Below are positions 9,319 to 18,485 of a stretch of 64,000 nucleotides of DNA, piece after piece. The stretch is from Methylomonas sp. ZR1. Lineage in GTDB: Bacteria; Pseudomonadota; Gammaproteobacteria; Methylococcales; Methylomonadaceae. The notes below the pieces were generated by a model. The model was not told where the DNA came from and did not search any database. It saw nothing but the letters and a program-made list of their open reading frames with translations. The stretch is taken from positions 2,108,001-2,172,000 of the forward strand of contig NZ_RCST01000001.1 of assembly GCF_013141865.1 (NCBI RefSeq), given 5' to 3'. The first letter of the stretch is position 1, and every line of letters starts with the position of its first letter. A program made the position numbers and the translations under genes.

Positions 9319-9540
9319 CGCTGCCCCGAATTTTTCTAGCTTTAGTTAGGACTAGTTGAGACGAAAGCGATAAAGACCTGCCTTCCACGACCTTTAGCAC
9401 CAAGGTCTGTTATTGCTCTGAAAGCGGCCTTGCTTCTGATCTATCACTTAAATCAGTCTGGTAGCATGGGCACCGCTATTTATCGGGGGAATTGGCAAAA
9501 ATATTTACGCCCTCATAACGGCAAAATGCTGAAGCGCCTG

Positions 9541-11193
9541 TCAGCCAGTCCGCGGCAAACATACGCGAAAGCACGTGCCCTTCCCCAGTTCGCTCTTCAC
9601 CTCTATTCGCCCATTGTGCTTTTTAACGATCCCATAGGATAAAGACAGACCCAGGCCTGTGCCCATGCCAACTGATTTGGTGGTAAAAAACGGATCGAAG
9701 ATTTTTCCAAGCTGTTCAGGCTTGATGCCCTTGCCGGTGTCCTCCACCTCAACCCAAACATTTTGCTCGTCATACGCGGTGCGAATCGTAATTCGGCCGT
9801 GATCCTCAATGGCTTGCACGGCGTTGATCAAAAGGTTCATAAACACTTGGTTGAGCTGGGACGCGATGCAATTTATCTCGGGGATTCCGCCGTATTCCTT
9901 GACGACGTCGGCCTTGTACTTGATCTCGTTCCACACCACGTTAAGCGTACTGTCGAGACCAGCCTCAAGATTCGCCGATTGCTGTTCCAGTTCGCCGACG
10001 TGAGAGAAATCCTTCAGATCCTTAACGATGCGCCGCACTCGCTGCAGGCCGTCGAGGGATTCCGCCAGAAGATCGCCAATATCTTCGCGTAGATAGCCGA
10101 TATTGATTTCCTGCTTCAGATGCGTGATATTTTGCAAGGCCTCATTTACCAACGACCCTTCAATCCGTTCGTAAGCCGCCAGCAGTGCCAGCATGCCATC
10201 GACATACTCTTGCAAAGTGCTCAAATTGGAGTTGACGAAGCCAATGGGATTATTGATTTCGTGAGCCACACCGGCCGCGAGCTGACCAATCGAAGCCATT
10301 TTTTCGGATTGCAGCAGTTGCATCTGGGTTTCTTCAAGCTGCCTGATCAGCTCCTCTTGACGCGCCTTCTCGGCCAGCAATTGCGTATTGGCCATTTGCA
10401 GGGATTCAGTGCGCTTTCGCACCTGTTCTTCGAGCTCGTCTCGGGAATCGCGCAATGCTTCCTCGGCCCGTTTGCGTTCGGTAATATCGTTAAAGCCGAA
10501 GACGCGGCCGATGATGTGCTCGCCTAGATATTGCGGCCGGGATCTGCATTCGAAAATCCGGCCATCATTGAGGCTCAGAATATCTTCGGTTTCGCTGTTG
10601 CCGACTAGCTCCTGTAGGCGCATACGAAATATTTCCGGCTCGGCAACCAGCCCGGCGATGAACTCGAGAATATCCGCTTCCTCCCCCTCCAGCAGCAACT
10701 CGTCGGAAATGCCCCACATGCTGCTGAACTGGCGGTTCATGTTGGCGATCTTGCCATGCCAATCGATGACTAGAATGCCATTGCCTGTCGATTCCAACGT
10801 CGCGCGCAATTGGGACAATATCTGGGCCAGAGCATCCTCGGCCTTGTGCTCGTTCTGTACATCCCTGGCCTGCACCAGAATCAAAGGGCTTCCTTCGTGA
10901 TCAATGACTTTGACGGATTTGGTCACCGTCAGCATCGAACCGTCGGCGCATTGGTAAAGTCCGTCCTGGGTCTCGATATCCTGGTATTGGCCGTTACGGA
11001 CGTCCTCCCAATAAAACACGTCTTGCAATGAACTTTCGATGTTGGTGATCGGCATGGCCAGCAATTCGGCTTCCGAATAGCCCAGCATTTTCTCGACAAT
11101 CTTGTTGGCAACGATGATCCGCAACTCACCGGGTTCAACCAACAACATCATATACCGGCTGTAATCAAGCATCAGATGTTCGAGGCTGATCAT
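9541..11193 (-). CDS. PAS-domain sensor histidine kinase
   Basis: This 550-residue protein has two PAS-type domains (about residues 1-130 and 140-260), a coiled segment, and a C-terminal kinase core. The phosphoacceptor H-box is [17 protein letters not shown]. The ATP-binding boxes are [12 protein letters not shown] (N), VEDTGKGI (G1) and [13 protein letters not shown] (G2). I see no transmembrane segment, so it is probably a cytoplasmic sensor. The ATG at 11193 overlaps the stop of the upstream HD-GYP gene (ATGA), so the pair is translationally coupled. The kinase may sense redox or a ligand through PAS and act together with c-di-GMP turnover. No response regulator gene is adjacent. Confidence 0.92.
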   Translation of the reverse strand: MISLEHLMLDYSRYMMLLVEPGELRIIVANKIVEKMLGYSEAELLAMPITNIESSLQDVFYWEDVRNGQYQDIETQDGLYQCADGSMLTVTKSVKVIDHEGSPLILVQARDVQNEHKAEDALAQILSQLRATLESTGNGILVIDWHGKIANMNRQFSSMWGISDELLLEGEEADILEFIAGLVAEPEIFRMRLQELVGNSETEDILSLNDGRIFECRSRPQYLGEHIIGRVFGFNDITERKRAEEALRDSRDELEEQVRKRTESLQMANTQLLAEKARQEELIRQLEETQMQLLQSEKMASIGQLAAGVAHEINNPIGFVNSNLSTLQEYVDGMLALLAAYERIEGSLVNEALQNITHLKQEINIGYLREDIGDLLAESLDGLQRVRRIVKDLKDFSHVGELEQQSANLEAGLDSTLNVVWNEIKYKADVVKEYGGIPEINCIASQLNQVFMNLLINAVQAIEDHGRITIRTAYDEQNVWVEVEDTGKGIKPEQLGKIFDPFFTTKSVGMGTGLGLSLSYGIVKKHNGRIEVKSELGKGTCFRVCLPRTG

Positions 11194-12482
11194 CCGGCTC
11201 GCTCCTGCCCAGGCGTATTCGGATCGAAATAGTAATTGACCCGTTTGCGCGGACTGAGATAGTTGTATATCTCCCTCGGGACCTGCGCCGGCCTGATCGC
11301 CTTTGCGATATTCGCATCCGCTTCGCACGCCATGTCCACCAGGATCGCTTCATCCCTGGGAATATCCGCATCGTAAATCAGCACCAGCGGTTTCATCGGC
11401 TTGGCCGTATTGACGGTGACGACCATGCCGATCACGCCATTGGAAAACTGCACGATCGTGCCGGGCGGATACACACCAAGACAATGGATGAAGACCTGAA
11501 GCAACTTCTGATCGAATTTGTTGCGCAACTTGGCGAACATGGTCGACAGCGCCTCGTGGGGCGTCAGCGCATCGTTAATATTCACCGGATTGCATAATTC
11601 ATCGTAGTGGTTGGCAATGACAACAATCCGGGAAAGTAAACTGATAGCCTCACCCTTTAGTTTATTAGGGTAGCCAGTCCCATCGAACCATTCGTGGTGT
11701 TCGCGGATGATGGCCACCACGGCCGGCGCTAATCCCAGCCGCTGGCCAATATCCGCGCCGTACTGGCAATGCATTTCAAACAAATGCCGCTCAGCCTGAT
11801 TGAGCGGCTCCTTTTTCATCAGAATTTTTGTCGGAATTTCCTTATGGCCAATATCGTGAAACAGCGCGCCTATACCCAGGCTGCCGACCAGTTCTTGGGG
11901 CAACTGGATGTCGCGCGCCATCATTAGGGAAAGCATGGTGACATTCAAAGAGTGGTAATACATTTCCTCTGCACCCGCTTTGCCGATCATGACATGTATA
12001 GCAAGTTCCGGTGCGCAAAGCAGCGAGTCGACAATTTGGTCCACCAATTGCCCAGCCTTGCGCACGGTTTCCGCCGGCATGGTAAACAGGCTTTTCTCAA
12101 TGCCGTGTATCGTTTTAGCGGTATCGATAAAGGCATTTTCAATCCGCGCCGCCACCTCTCGCTGCTGCTGGATCCGCTCGACCAGCGCCAGTTTGGCTGC
12201 CAACGCCGGCGAAATATCCGGCTTGGCGGCAAGCTGTGGTTGCTCTACCTGCTGTGTTTTTTTAGGCAGCGGATTGACATCGCTGAGGGCCGGATCGTAA
12301 CGAATCGATTTCAGCCCAAGACCCTGCAGGGTCTTGATCTGCGCCTCGTTTTTAATCTTGAAATGGCTGAACGAGAATGGGTGATCAAACCACTTGAGAT
12401 CGAGGTGGATATACAACCCGACCCGAAGCTGATCCATGGTGATGTTGAGGTCATCTTGCATAGGGATTGGCAGTTCGATCAA
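11190..12482 (-). CDS. HD-GYP domain c-di-GMP phosphodiesterase
   Basis: HD-GYP proteins hydrolyse c-di-GMP. The N-terminal about 110 residues resemble the DUF3391 domain often fused to HD-GYP (QLRVGLYIHLDLKWFDHPF). The catalytic domain shows HSLNVTML, the HD motif ALFHDIGHKEIPTKIL and the signature REHHEWFDGTGYP. The start is uncertain: the TTG at 12482 and the ATG at 12461 both lack a strong ribosome site. With the coupled histidine kinase and the diguanylate cyclase at 3.7-4.7 kb, the window carries both making and breaking of this messenger. Confidence 0.92.
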   Translation of the reverse strand: MIELPIPMQDDLNITMDQLRVGLYIHLDLKWFDHPFSFSHFKIKNEAQIKTLQGLGLKSIRYDPALSDVNPLPKKTQQVEQPQLAAKPDISPALAAKLALVERIQQQREVAARIENAFIDTAKTIHGIEKSLFTMPAETVRKAGQLVDQIVDSLLCAPELAIHVMIGKAGAEEMYYHSLNVTMLSLMMARDIQLPQELVGSLGIGALFHDIGHKEIPTKILMKKEPLNQAERHLFEMHCQYGADIGQRLGLAPAVVAIIREHHEWFDGTGYPNKLKGEAISLLSRIVVIANHYDELCNPVNINDALTPHEALSTMFAKLRNKFDQKLLQVFIHCLGVYPPGTIVQFSNGVIGMVVTVNTAKPMKPLVLIYDADIPRDEAILVDMACEADANIAKAIRPAQVPREIYNYLSPRKRVNYYFDPNTPGQERAG

Positions 12483-12565
12483 CTTTTGTCAGATGGAAAA
12501 ATGTCGAATTCATACCGTCTCTACCCATACGCCGCCCCAGACCACTCCCGGTTTTGCGATCATCT

Positions 12566-12727
12566 TCATACGGAAGACGCCGCTTCAGTGAGTTTGACCG
12601 GAAGCGTAGGGGAAATAAGGAAAATAAGCAAACCAGGAGTCAAATCCAGTTGGACCCCATGCCAATCAAAAGCTTGGGAACTGAATAGCAAGTCATTCTC
12701 CTCATACCCCCTAAGCAATTGAGCCAT
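12566..12727 (-). CDS. possible small protein upstream of the HD-GYP gene
   Basis: A 53-residue frame begins at the ATG at 12727, preceded by AAGGAAAACAC, a well-placed ribosome site. It contains DWHGVQLDLTPGLLIFLISP and no recognised domain. It lies 84 bases before the HD-GYP start on the same strand and may share its transcript. The good ribosome site is the main support; it could be the broken 5' end of a longer gene. Confidence 0.35.
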   Translation of the reverse strand: MAQLLRGYEENDLLFSSQAFDWHGVQLDLTPGLLIFLISPTLPVKLTEAASSV

Positions 12728-12820
12728 GTGTTTTCCTTCTTCTGCATCCGGACGATGATCCATTAGAAGATAGCTAAGAGTGCCGGTGCTTGCGTTGGCA
12801 ATTACCTGAAGGTGTTTAGC

Positions 12821-13348
12821 TTAGCGAGATCTTTTATCCCGTTCCAGTTCCAAATATTTATGCCGCAAATCGACATAATTGCCGCCTATCCATTGCCAAA
12901 ATGTCGCCGCCGCTTCCGGATCAGTGCTGATTAACTTCACGGCTATCGCGCCGTTGCTGCTGATGTCGGTAATCTGTGCGTCAATATCAATGCTGGCTTT
13001 GGTTTTGACGACGCGCCTGTCGGTATCGACCCGAAAAGTCACCGGTTCGCCCACTTGAAACAGGATATCGCGTTTTAAGCCACCCAAAAACTTCAGGCTA
13101 TACTCCGAAACCGATTGAAACGGCAACACGAACTCTGCATGCCAACGAAACGGCGGACACTGGATAGGCCCGGCGTTCTTGGGAAAGTGCACGGTATAGC
13201 CGTCATCGACTTTGGCTTTAACCACCCCCCGGGTATAAATTTCGTGGCAATTGGTCAGTACCGCATCGCCCGGCTCCAGACCGTATTTTGCAGCGTGTGC
13301 AGTCAGGCTGTTGAAAGCCAGGACAAATCCCAAAACGATTGTTTTCAT
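12821..13348 (-). CDS. secreted or periplasmic protein, unknown
   Basis: A 175-residue protein with a Sec signal peptide (MKTIVLGFVLAFNSLTAHA, cleavage after AHA). The mature part begins KYGLEPGDAVLTNCHEIYTRG and looks like a beta-rich protein with short repeats of strand pattern; no named family is recognised. The start at 13348 is set by AGGAGAG 6 bases upstream; the frame extends further upstream without a signal or ribosome site. It stands alone between the HD-GYP block and the DUF4136 lipoprotein operon. Confidence 0.75.
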   Translation of the reverse strand: MKTIVLGFVLAFNSLTAHAAKYGLEPGDAVLTNCHEIYTRGVVKAKVDDGYTVHFPKNAGPIQCPPFRWHAEFVLPFQSVSEYSLKFLGGLKRDILFQVGEPVTFRVDTDRRVVKTKASIDIDAQITDISSNGAIAVKLISTDPEAAATFWQWIGGNYVDLRHKYLELERDKRSR

Positions 13349-13534
13349 GCTGCTCTCCTGATTATTATTGTTTACTTTCATCCCTAAACTTTCGGCTCGG
13401 CCAACCGGATACTGGAGATCAAATTCGTCCCCCAGCTTGGCTGGGTGTACCCTCAGTCTGTATCCGCCACCAAGCGTTGTCAATATGTTGCCTACAATGC
13501 ACTTGAGCAGCAGGCGGATAACCCAATCCCATCT

Positions 13535-14269
13535 TTATCGCGGCTGCGGTGTGCTGGGTTGATATGGACCCAGCAGACTACGTACCAAGGTATTGGTTTC
13601 GTCTATATCCACAGTGATCATGTGCCCGGTGTTAGTGCCTAGATAGGGCTGCATTGCTGCTGCCATATACGGGAACACCAGACGTAAGTCGTTACTGGAA
13701 CCGTTACTTTGTACGCTGGTTTTCCATAACTGTTTGCGTTGCTGCTGTTGCAAATAGGCTTCTTTATCACAGGCTTCCAACACCAGATAGCGCCGGAACG
13801 TCGTGTAGGATTCGGTGCGTTGCGAATAGCCGCCGTAACCCCAACCAAAACCGGGATAATAGCCATTGTAAAATCGGGACATGCGGTACGGATAGTAATA
13901 ACCCATGTCGTTCCACAATGGTACTTCGTAGCTATACTGGTGGACTTCGGGCGCACCGACGCCGTAACTTAAGAACATCACCAAATTGCTGTCTTGCAAA
14001 CTACCGGCCTTGCTGTAGCCGCGATTGGCCAGGACTTTTTCGATATAGGTTTTAAACTCGATAAACTGCAAATCCTGTTCGTTTGCACCGGCATTGCCCG
14101 GCAATACTACGAATCGCATATTGCTTTGCGGAGCGCTAACGGCGACTAGCGAATCGATTTCCGTGCGGAATTGCAGCGGACGCGGTGTAGTGCTACAAGC
14201 CGCCAATAATGCAGTCATTAACAAAATCAACACCCGATAACTTACACCTATCAATTTATTGCTGCGCAT
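13535..14269 (-). CDS. DUF4136-like outer-envelope lipoprotein
   Basis: The 244-residue protein has a lipoprotein signal (VLILLMTALLAACSTTP, lipobox LAAC) and is probably anchored in the outer membrane. The mature part has the layout of DUF4136 proteins: an N-terminal strand region, YIEKVLANRGYSKA, then a Tyr/Gly-rich linker (YYYPYRMSRFYNGYYPGFGW). Domain assignment is by pattern only. The start at 14269 has GGGAG upstream and overlaps the end of the coiled-coil gene by 14 bases, so this is the last gene of a three-gene operon. Confidence 0.75.
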   Translation of the reverse strand: MRSNKLIGVSYRVLILLMTALLAACSTTPRPLQFRTEIDSLVAVSAPQSNMRFVVLPGNAGANEQDLQFIEFKTYIEKVLANRGYSKAGSLQDSNLVMFLSYGVGAPEVHQYSYEVPLWNDMGYYYPYRMSRFYNGYYPGFGWGYGGYSQRTESYTTFRRYLVLEACDKEAYLQQQQRKQLWKTSVQSNGSSNDLRLVFPYMAAAMQPYLGTNTGHMITVDIDETNTLVRSLLGPYQPSTPQPR

Positions 14270-15320
14270 AGTCACTCCCTGTTTCATTCGTTGAACTGTT
14301 CTCTTGCCATAAGCTTTGCGTGCGTTGCTGCAAGCGAATATCGGCAAGTACCTTTTTATCGTGCAATTCCGCCTGGTGGGTCAATTGTTCCGAGAGCTGC
14401 TGACTTTCCGCAAGCCTTTGCCTGGCCTGCTGGGTTTCCTGGGCCAGCAACTCCGCTTCCAGACGCATCGCCTTTAACTCGTTTTCGTGGCTTAGCTGTT
14501 CGGCATACAAACGCTTCTCAAGTTCCAGTTGCTGTCTAAGCTGCTCTTGTTTGTCTTCCAGCAAGCACCGCTGTTTTTCGGCCTCCTGAGCCTGCATCTG
14601 CAATTCCAACTCGGATACGCGGCGCAAATGCTCCAGTTGCAGGCGTTTTTCGTGTATTTCTTCTTCCTCCAGCAACCGCTGCTGCCGGGAGAGTTCGCGG
14701 GTGCGTTCTTCATTCAACTCAAAAGTCTTTTTCAACACGTTCAGATAAACGCTGTCGCGGCCCAACTGCACATTCGGAAATTCGTTAAAGCTGGCGGTAA
14801 GGCTACATAGGGCTTGCGATTGAATGTGCTGCTGCATTAATACTTGGTTAATAGCCAGCGCAATGCGTTTCTCGGTGTCAATTAGACCGGTTTGAATCCA
14901 GTTGCCATCAGCCAGCGTTTGCAACTCAAGATTGATCACATCATCGATAATATCGGCATACAACTGCTTGATGTGTTGGTTAATTTTGGGCAGCATTTCG
15001 CTGTTTTTCAGCACATAAGCCAGGGTGGCCTGAAAGCGCAAATCCAGCGCCAGATCCACGGTGCAAAAATCGTCGAACATACTTAGCTGCCGCCGGTATT
15101 GCCAGCTTTCTATCGTCAGCGGGTGAATATGGTGATAAAAGCGTTTGACGAACTTTTTTGGCCGTAAAAAGAGTTTTTTATACGGCCCGAGTTTTAGCTG
15201 CACCACTTGCCGGTCGGCGTCGAAACCAGCGATCCATTGCTCCGCCGCATCGGCAAGCGACTCTTCAAATAAATCGCCGCCGGCCAGCCAGACTTCCAAT
15301 TCGGTGCCGGCGCTATTCAT
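14256..15320 (-). CDS. coiled-coil protein, unknown
   Basis: A 354-residue soluble protein. The N-terminal about 200 residues are globular. The C-terminal about 150 residues are a long charged coiled coil (ERTRELSRQQRLLEEEEIHE and similar Glu/Gln/Arg/Leu-rich sequence). It has no signal peptide or membrane segment. The ATG at 15320 overlaps the stop of the upstream membrane-protein gene by 8 bases, so the two are translationally coupled and probably form a complex. No family is recognised. Confidence 0.75.
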   Translation of the reverse strand: MNSAGTELEVWLAGGDLFEESLADAAEQWIAGFDADRQVVQLKLGPYKKLFLRPKKFVKRFYHHIHPLTIESWQYRRQLSMFDDFCTVDLALDLRFQATLAYVLKNSEMLPKINQHIKQLYADIIDDVINLELQTLADGNWIQTGLIDTEKRIALAINQVLMQQHIQSQALCSLTASFNEFPNVQLGRDSVYLNVLKKTFELNEERTRELSRQQRLLEEEEIHEKRLQLEHLRRVSELELQMQAQEAEKQRCLLEDKQEQLRQQLELEKRLYAEQLSHENELKAMRLEAELLAQETQQARQRLAESQQLSEQLTHQAELHDKKVLADIRLQQRTQSLWQENSSTNETGSDYAQQ

Positions 15321-16569
15321 GGCTAACACTACCGGCTGCGGCAGCGGCTTTTTGTTTAAGCGCGGCGATTTTGTCGGACATTTTTTCCGCAATCAGCGGG
15401 TAAAGATTCGGCGCAAACTCCACGGTTCTATCGTCTACTTTACGCAAGAAACCGCGGCTGAGCAGCAAGCCGACCACGAACATCCGCGACCAATCCGAGT
15501 AACGGCGGGCTTTTTCCAAGTCGGATTTTTCGATGACCATTTCCAGTTCGTCATTCTCGTTGATCCGAAACTCGGTGAATTGTCGCAGGCATTCAAACAC
15601 CAGTTCTTCTTCTTGAATCGTCAACGGTCCCGGCGCGGTAAACTCCAAACGGTAAGACAATAACACCGTAAAAAAATCCACCATCGCCGCGCAAGCAAAT
15701 GCAAACCAGGAAAACCCGCGCCACATCGCAAACGAGGGTTTAACTTCCTCAACAAACTGTTTATAGGTCATCAGCAGGGGCGCGTCGGGTAAAGACAAGC
15801 CCATGCTGCTGGCCAGTTGGTTCACGCCGAGTTGAATATCCTGATAATTTTTCAAAAATTGCGAGTAAGTGGCTTCCTTGTCGTTAGTTACATCCAGCTG
15901 ATTCAGATTACTTTGCAGCAGTCTGATATTGCTGTCCAGGACCTGAAAAGCCTGTTCTTGCTGTTGCAAAGCCTGCTTTTTTTCCTGATAAATCTGATTG
16001 TAATGACGCCAGAACGGCCCTTCCCCCACCTGATTTTTGTAGCCGGGTCCAATTTGATTATGCGTTCCAAAATACGCCTGACTGGCATCCTGCGAAGCTT
16101 TTTCCAGATCCAGCTTTTGTTGGTGCAGCATCTGGCTTTTAACTTGCAGAATACTGTCCAGATAATTTTTGGTCTGCTGTCTTAACTCGTTCAGCCTATT
16201 AATATGCAGCGTTTCCTGCTCGGATATTTCGTAAAACTTGAAATAGGAAAAAGTCACTGAAGCAGCAATCGCCACCGCTAAAGACGCCACCACGGTAAAG
16301 TAGCGCATCCTGTTGGCCTTCCAATGAATGCCGGCCATTTCCAGCGAACAAATAACAATGATGGATTGAATGGCGACGGTAATCACCAACGCAATCCAGG
16401 GCGTGATGAAATGCGATAAACCGTAATAGGTCGTAAACCCGGACGACAGGCTGAGCATCAGAACAATGGGTATCGTCCAGATACGCAACATGCTGACAAA
16501 CAGGGTTTGAATGCGGTTAATAAAATAACCGAGTCCGGTAGAACGGATTTTGATGCTGGGATTTGTCAT
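15313..16569 (-). CDS. membrane protein with large coiled domain, unknown
   Basis: This 418-residue protein has three N-terminal hydrophobic segments (about residues 30-115), a glutamine- and lysine-rich helical region (about 120-250), another hydrophobic stretch near residue 280-300 (FSWFAFACAAMVDFFTVLL) and a cytoplasmic C-terminal domain ending in an Ala-rich tail. It is the first gene of the operon with the coiled-coil protein and the DUF4136 lipoprotein, which suggests an envelope-spanning assembly. The start has only a weak GGAG about 14 bases upstream. No family is recognised. Confidence 0.75.
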   Translation of the reverse strand: MTNPSIKIRSTGLGYFINRIQTLFVSMLRIWTIPIVLMLSLSSGFTTYYGLSHFITPWIALVITVAIQSIIVICSLEMAGIHWKANRMRYFTVVASLAVAIAASVTFSYFKFYEISEQETLHINRLNELRQQTKNYLDSILQVKSQMLHQQKLDLEKASQDASQAYFGTHNQIGPGYKNQVGEGPFWRHYNQIYQEKKQALQQQEQAFQVLDSNIRLLQSNLNQLDVTNDKEATYSQFLKNYQDIQLGVNQLASSMGLSLPDAPLLMTYKQFVEEVKPSFAMWRGFSWFAFACAAMVDFFTVLLSYRLEFTAPGPLTIQEEELVFECLRQFTEFRINENDELEMVIEKSDLEKARRYSDWSRMFVVGLLLSRGFLRKVDDRTVEFAPNLYPLIAEKMSDKIAALKQKAAAAAGSVSHE

Positions 16570-16620
16570 TATTATTTTTTGCTCCAGCAGAATGCGTGAT
16601 AAAACGGCGTCAGCTCATAC

Positions 16621-17022
16621 TTAAAAGCGCTCGCCAGCGTCATGAACAATGGTCACCACGGCTTTCTCCACGCCCATCAATGCCGTGCTCGCGCCGCCCG
16701 AGATGACCGGAGTCTCGACTAGCTCCACCGCCAAATCAAAATCTGACGCTTACGGTTTTTGATCATGTCGGCAACCCTGGACATAGCGCCCAGGACTGCC
16801 TGACGATTTGCTGGGCCTTGACAAAAGTGCCCTATTTAGCAAGCGCCCCGCTTGCTCCGCGACTTGAATCATAGCCACACCGATTCAGTCCATAACCGAG
16901 ACGCCGGGGTTTTGCGATGCCAACTTTGCCAGCACAGTCGCGGAGTTTTCCAACACGACTTTATGTAATTTCACTACCGGCGTATTGCCGATCAATTGCA
17001 TTACATCGCTGGCAACAGGCAT
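16621..17022 (-). pseudogene. decayed cysteine synthase (cysK) remnant
   Basis: Read on the minus strand from the ATG at 17022, the sequence gives MPVASDVMQLIGNTPVVKLH and then VLAKLASQNPGVSVMD, a stop codon, and IGVAMIQVAEQAGRLL. This matches the N-terminus of O-acetylserine sulfhydrylase, where the last part normally reads NPGxSVKDRI; the catalytic PLP lysine is now methionine and the next arginine is a stop. After scrambled sequence, the end reads VISGGASTALMGVEKAVVTI then VHDAGERF and stop, matching the family C-terminus (usually DSGERYLS). The middle, about 200 residues, is deleted. The gene cannot be functional. It lies just downstream of mucD on the same strand. Confidence 0.8.
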
Positions 17023-17035
17023 TGAGTTACCCCTA

Positions 17036-18442
17036 TTATTTCTCGATTTTAAACGCTAAAAACACCGGGCTGCCATTACGTTGTACCAAAAGTGCTATCG
17101 ATTTTTCAACCGGTAATTTCGCGACGATAGAGTTAAACTCGGCGGCATCGCGCACCACATTATTTTGAATGCGCAAAATAATATCTCCTGGCTGAATGCC
17201 GGCGTCCATTGCTATGCCTTTGTTAACTTTTTGTACTATTACGCCGTTTTTCTCAACCTGCGATTGCTGGCGTTGCTCGGTGGTTAAATCGGCAACAGCC
17301 AATCCCAGCCTATTTACAGCGACTTCAGGCGCAGCGGCGGGCGCGTTTGCCAAAGAGGACGGTTGCGCAGGCAACAAGCCAATTTTCACGCTAAGATCCT
17401 GCTTATCACCCTGGCGAATAATTTTAACCTTGGCTTTTTCGTCAATAGGCGTCATACCCACTCTAGGCGGCAATTCACCGGACGTTTCGATGACTTGGCC
17501 GTTGAACTCGACAATGATGTCGCCGATTTGAATCCCGGCTTTTTCGGCCGGTCCGCCGGGTATCACTTTTGAGACCAAGGCGCCGTGCGGCCTATCCATA
17601 CCGAAGGATTCCGCCAACTGCCGGGTCACATCCTGAATTTGTACACCCAACCAGCCACGCGATACTTTACCCTTGCTTTTGATTTGGTCGACCACGTTCA
17701 TCGCCACATCGATAGGTATGGCAAACGATAAGCCCATATAGCCACCGGAACGGCTGTAGATTTGCGAGTTAATTCCGACCACCTTGCCTTGCATATTGAA
17801 TAAGGGGCCACCTGAATTGCCTGGATTGATGGCAACGTCGGTTTGAATGAAAGGCACATAGTTACCGTCCGGCAGGCTCCGTCCCTTGGCGCTGACAATA
17901 CCGGCGGTAACCGATTGATCGAAACCGAACGGGGTACCAATCGCCAACACCCACTCACCTACTTGCAATTGCTCCGGCGAACCGACTTCCACTACCGGCA
18001 GGTCCTTAGCTTCTACTTTTAATAGGGCCACGTCGGTGCTTTCGTCGGAGCCGATCAGCTTGGCAATCAACTCCCGGCGATCTTTCAATTTAACGACAAT
18101 CTCGGAGGCGTTGTTCACCACATGGTGGTTAGTCAAGACGTATCCGTCCTTGGAAATCACAAACCCTGAGCCCAAGGAGTTGGTTTCTCGTGGTGAATTA
18201 CCTCCACGCCCAGGGCCCTGGAAAAACCGCCGAAAAAACTCTTCCATTTCCGGCGGCATATCCTCAGGCATTTGCTGTTGATCGACGCCCGCTTGCGGAT
18301 CCGCAGCCTTTTGGGTTGTGCTGATGTTGACCACAGCATCCCCATTGGTTTTGACCATCTCAGTAAAATCGGGCAATTGTGCATAGCTAGCATCAATCGC
18401 CGTTAAAAATATCAAAACTCCATAAAACAGCTTATTAAGCAT
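17036..18442 (-). CDS. mucD: periplasmic serine protease, DegP/MucD (Do) family
   Basis: MucD/DegP degrades misfolded envelope proteins. The 468-residue protein has a signal peptide (to about residue 22, AIDASYAQ), the catalytic triad motifs LTNHHVV (His), STDVALLKV (Asp) and NPGNSGGPLF (Ser), and two PDZ domains (SRGWLGVQIQDV onward and the last about 90 residues). The start at 18442 has GGAG 6 bases upstream and is preferred over the ATG 15 bases earlier. It is the last gene of the rpoE-rseA-rseB-mucD cluster, the same layout as algU-mucA-mucB-mucD, and is expected to be part of the sigma-E response. Confidence 0.95.
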   Translation of the reverse strand: MLNKLFYGVLIFLTAIDASYAQLPDFTEMVKTNGDAVVNISTTQKAADPQAGVDQQQMPEDMPPEMEEFFRRFFQGPGRGGNSPRETNSLGSGFVISKDGYVLTNHHVVNNASEIVVKLKDRRELIAKLIGSDESTDVALLKVEAKDLPVVEVGSPEQLQVGEWVLAIGTPFGFDQSVTAGIVSAKGRSLPDGNYVPFIQTDVAINPGNSGGPLFNMQGKVVGINSQIYSRSGGYMGLSFAIPIDVAMNVVDQIKSKGKVSRGWLGVQIQDVTRQLAESFGMDRPHGALVSKVIPGGPAEKAGIQIGDIIVEFNGQVIETSGELPPRVGMTPIDEKAKVKIIRQGDKQDLSVKIGLLPAQPSSLANAPAAAPEVAVNRLGLAVADLTTEQRQQSQVEKNGVIVQKVNKGIAMDAGIQPGDIILRIQNNVVRDAAEFNSIVAKLPVEKSIALLVQRNGSPVFLAFKIEK

Positions 18443-18485
18443 GTAATCTCCACTCATACATTTGATTTGTTACAAAAAGGACACG

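Noticed and set aside
9430..9642. A 70-residue plus-strand frame
   Set aside because: It overlaps the 3' end of the histidine kinase, has no ribosome site and its composition is not protein-like.
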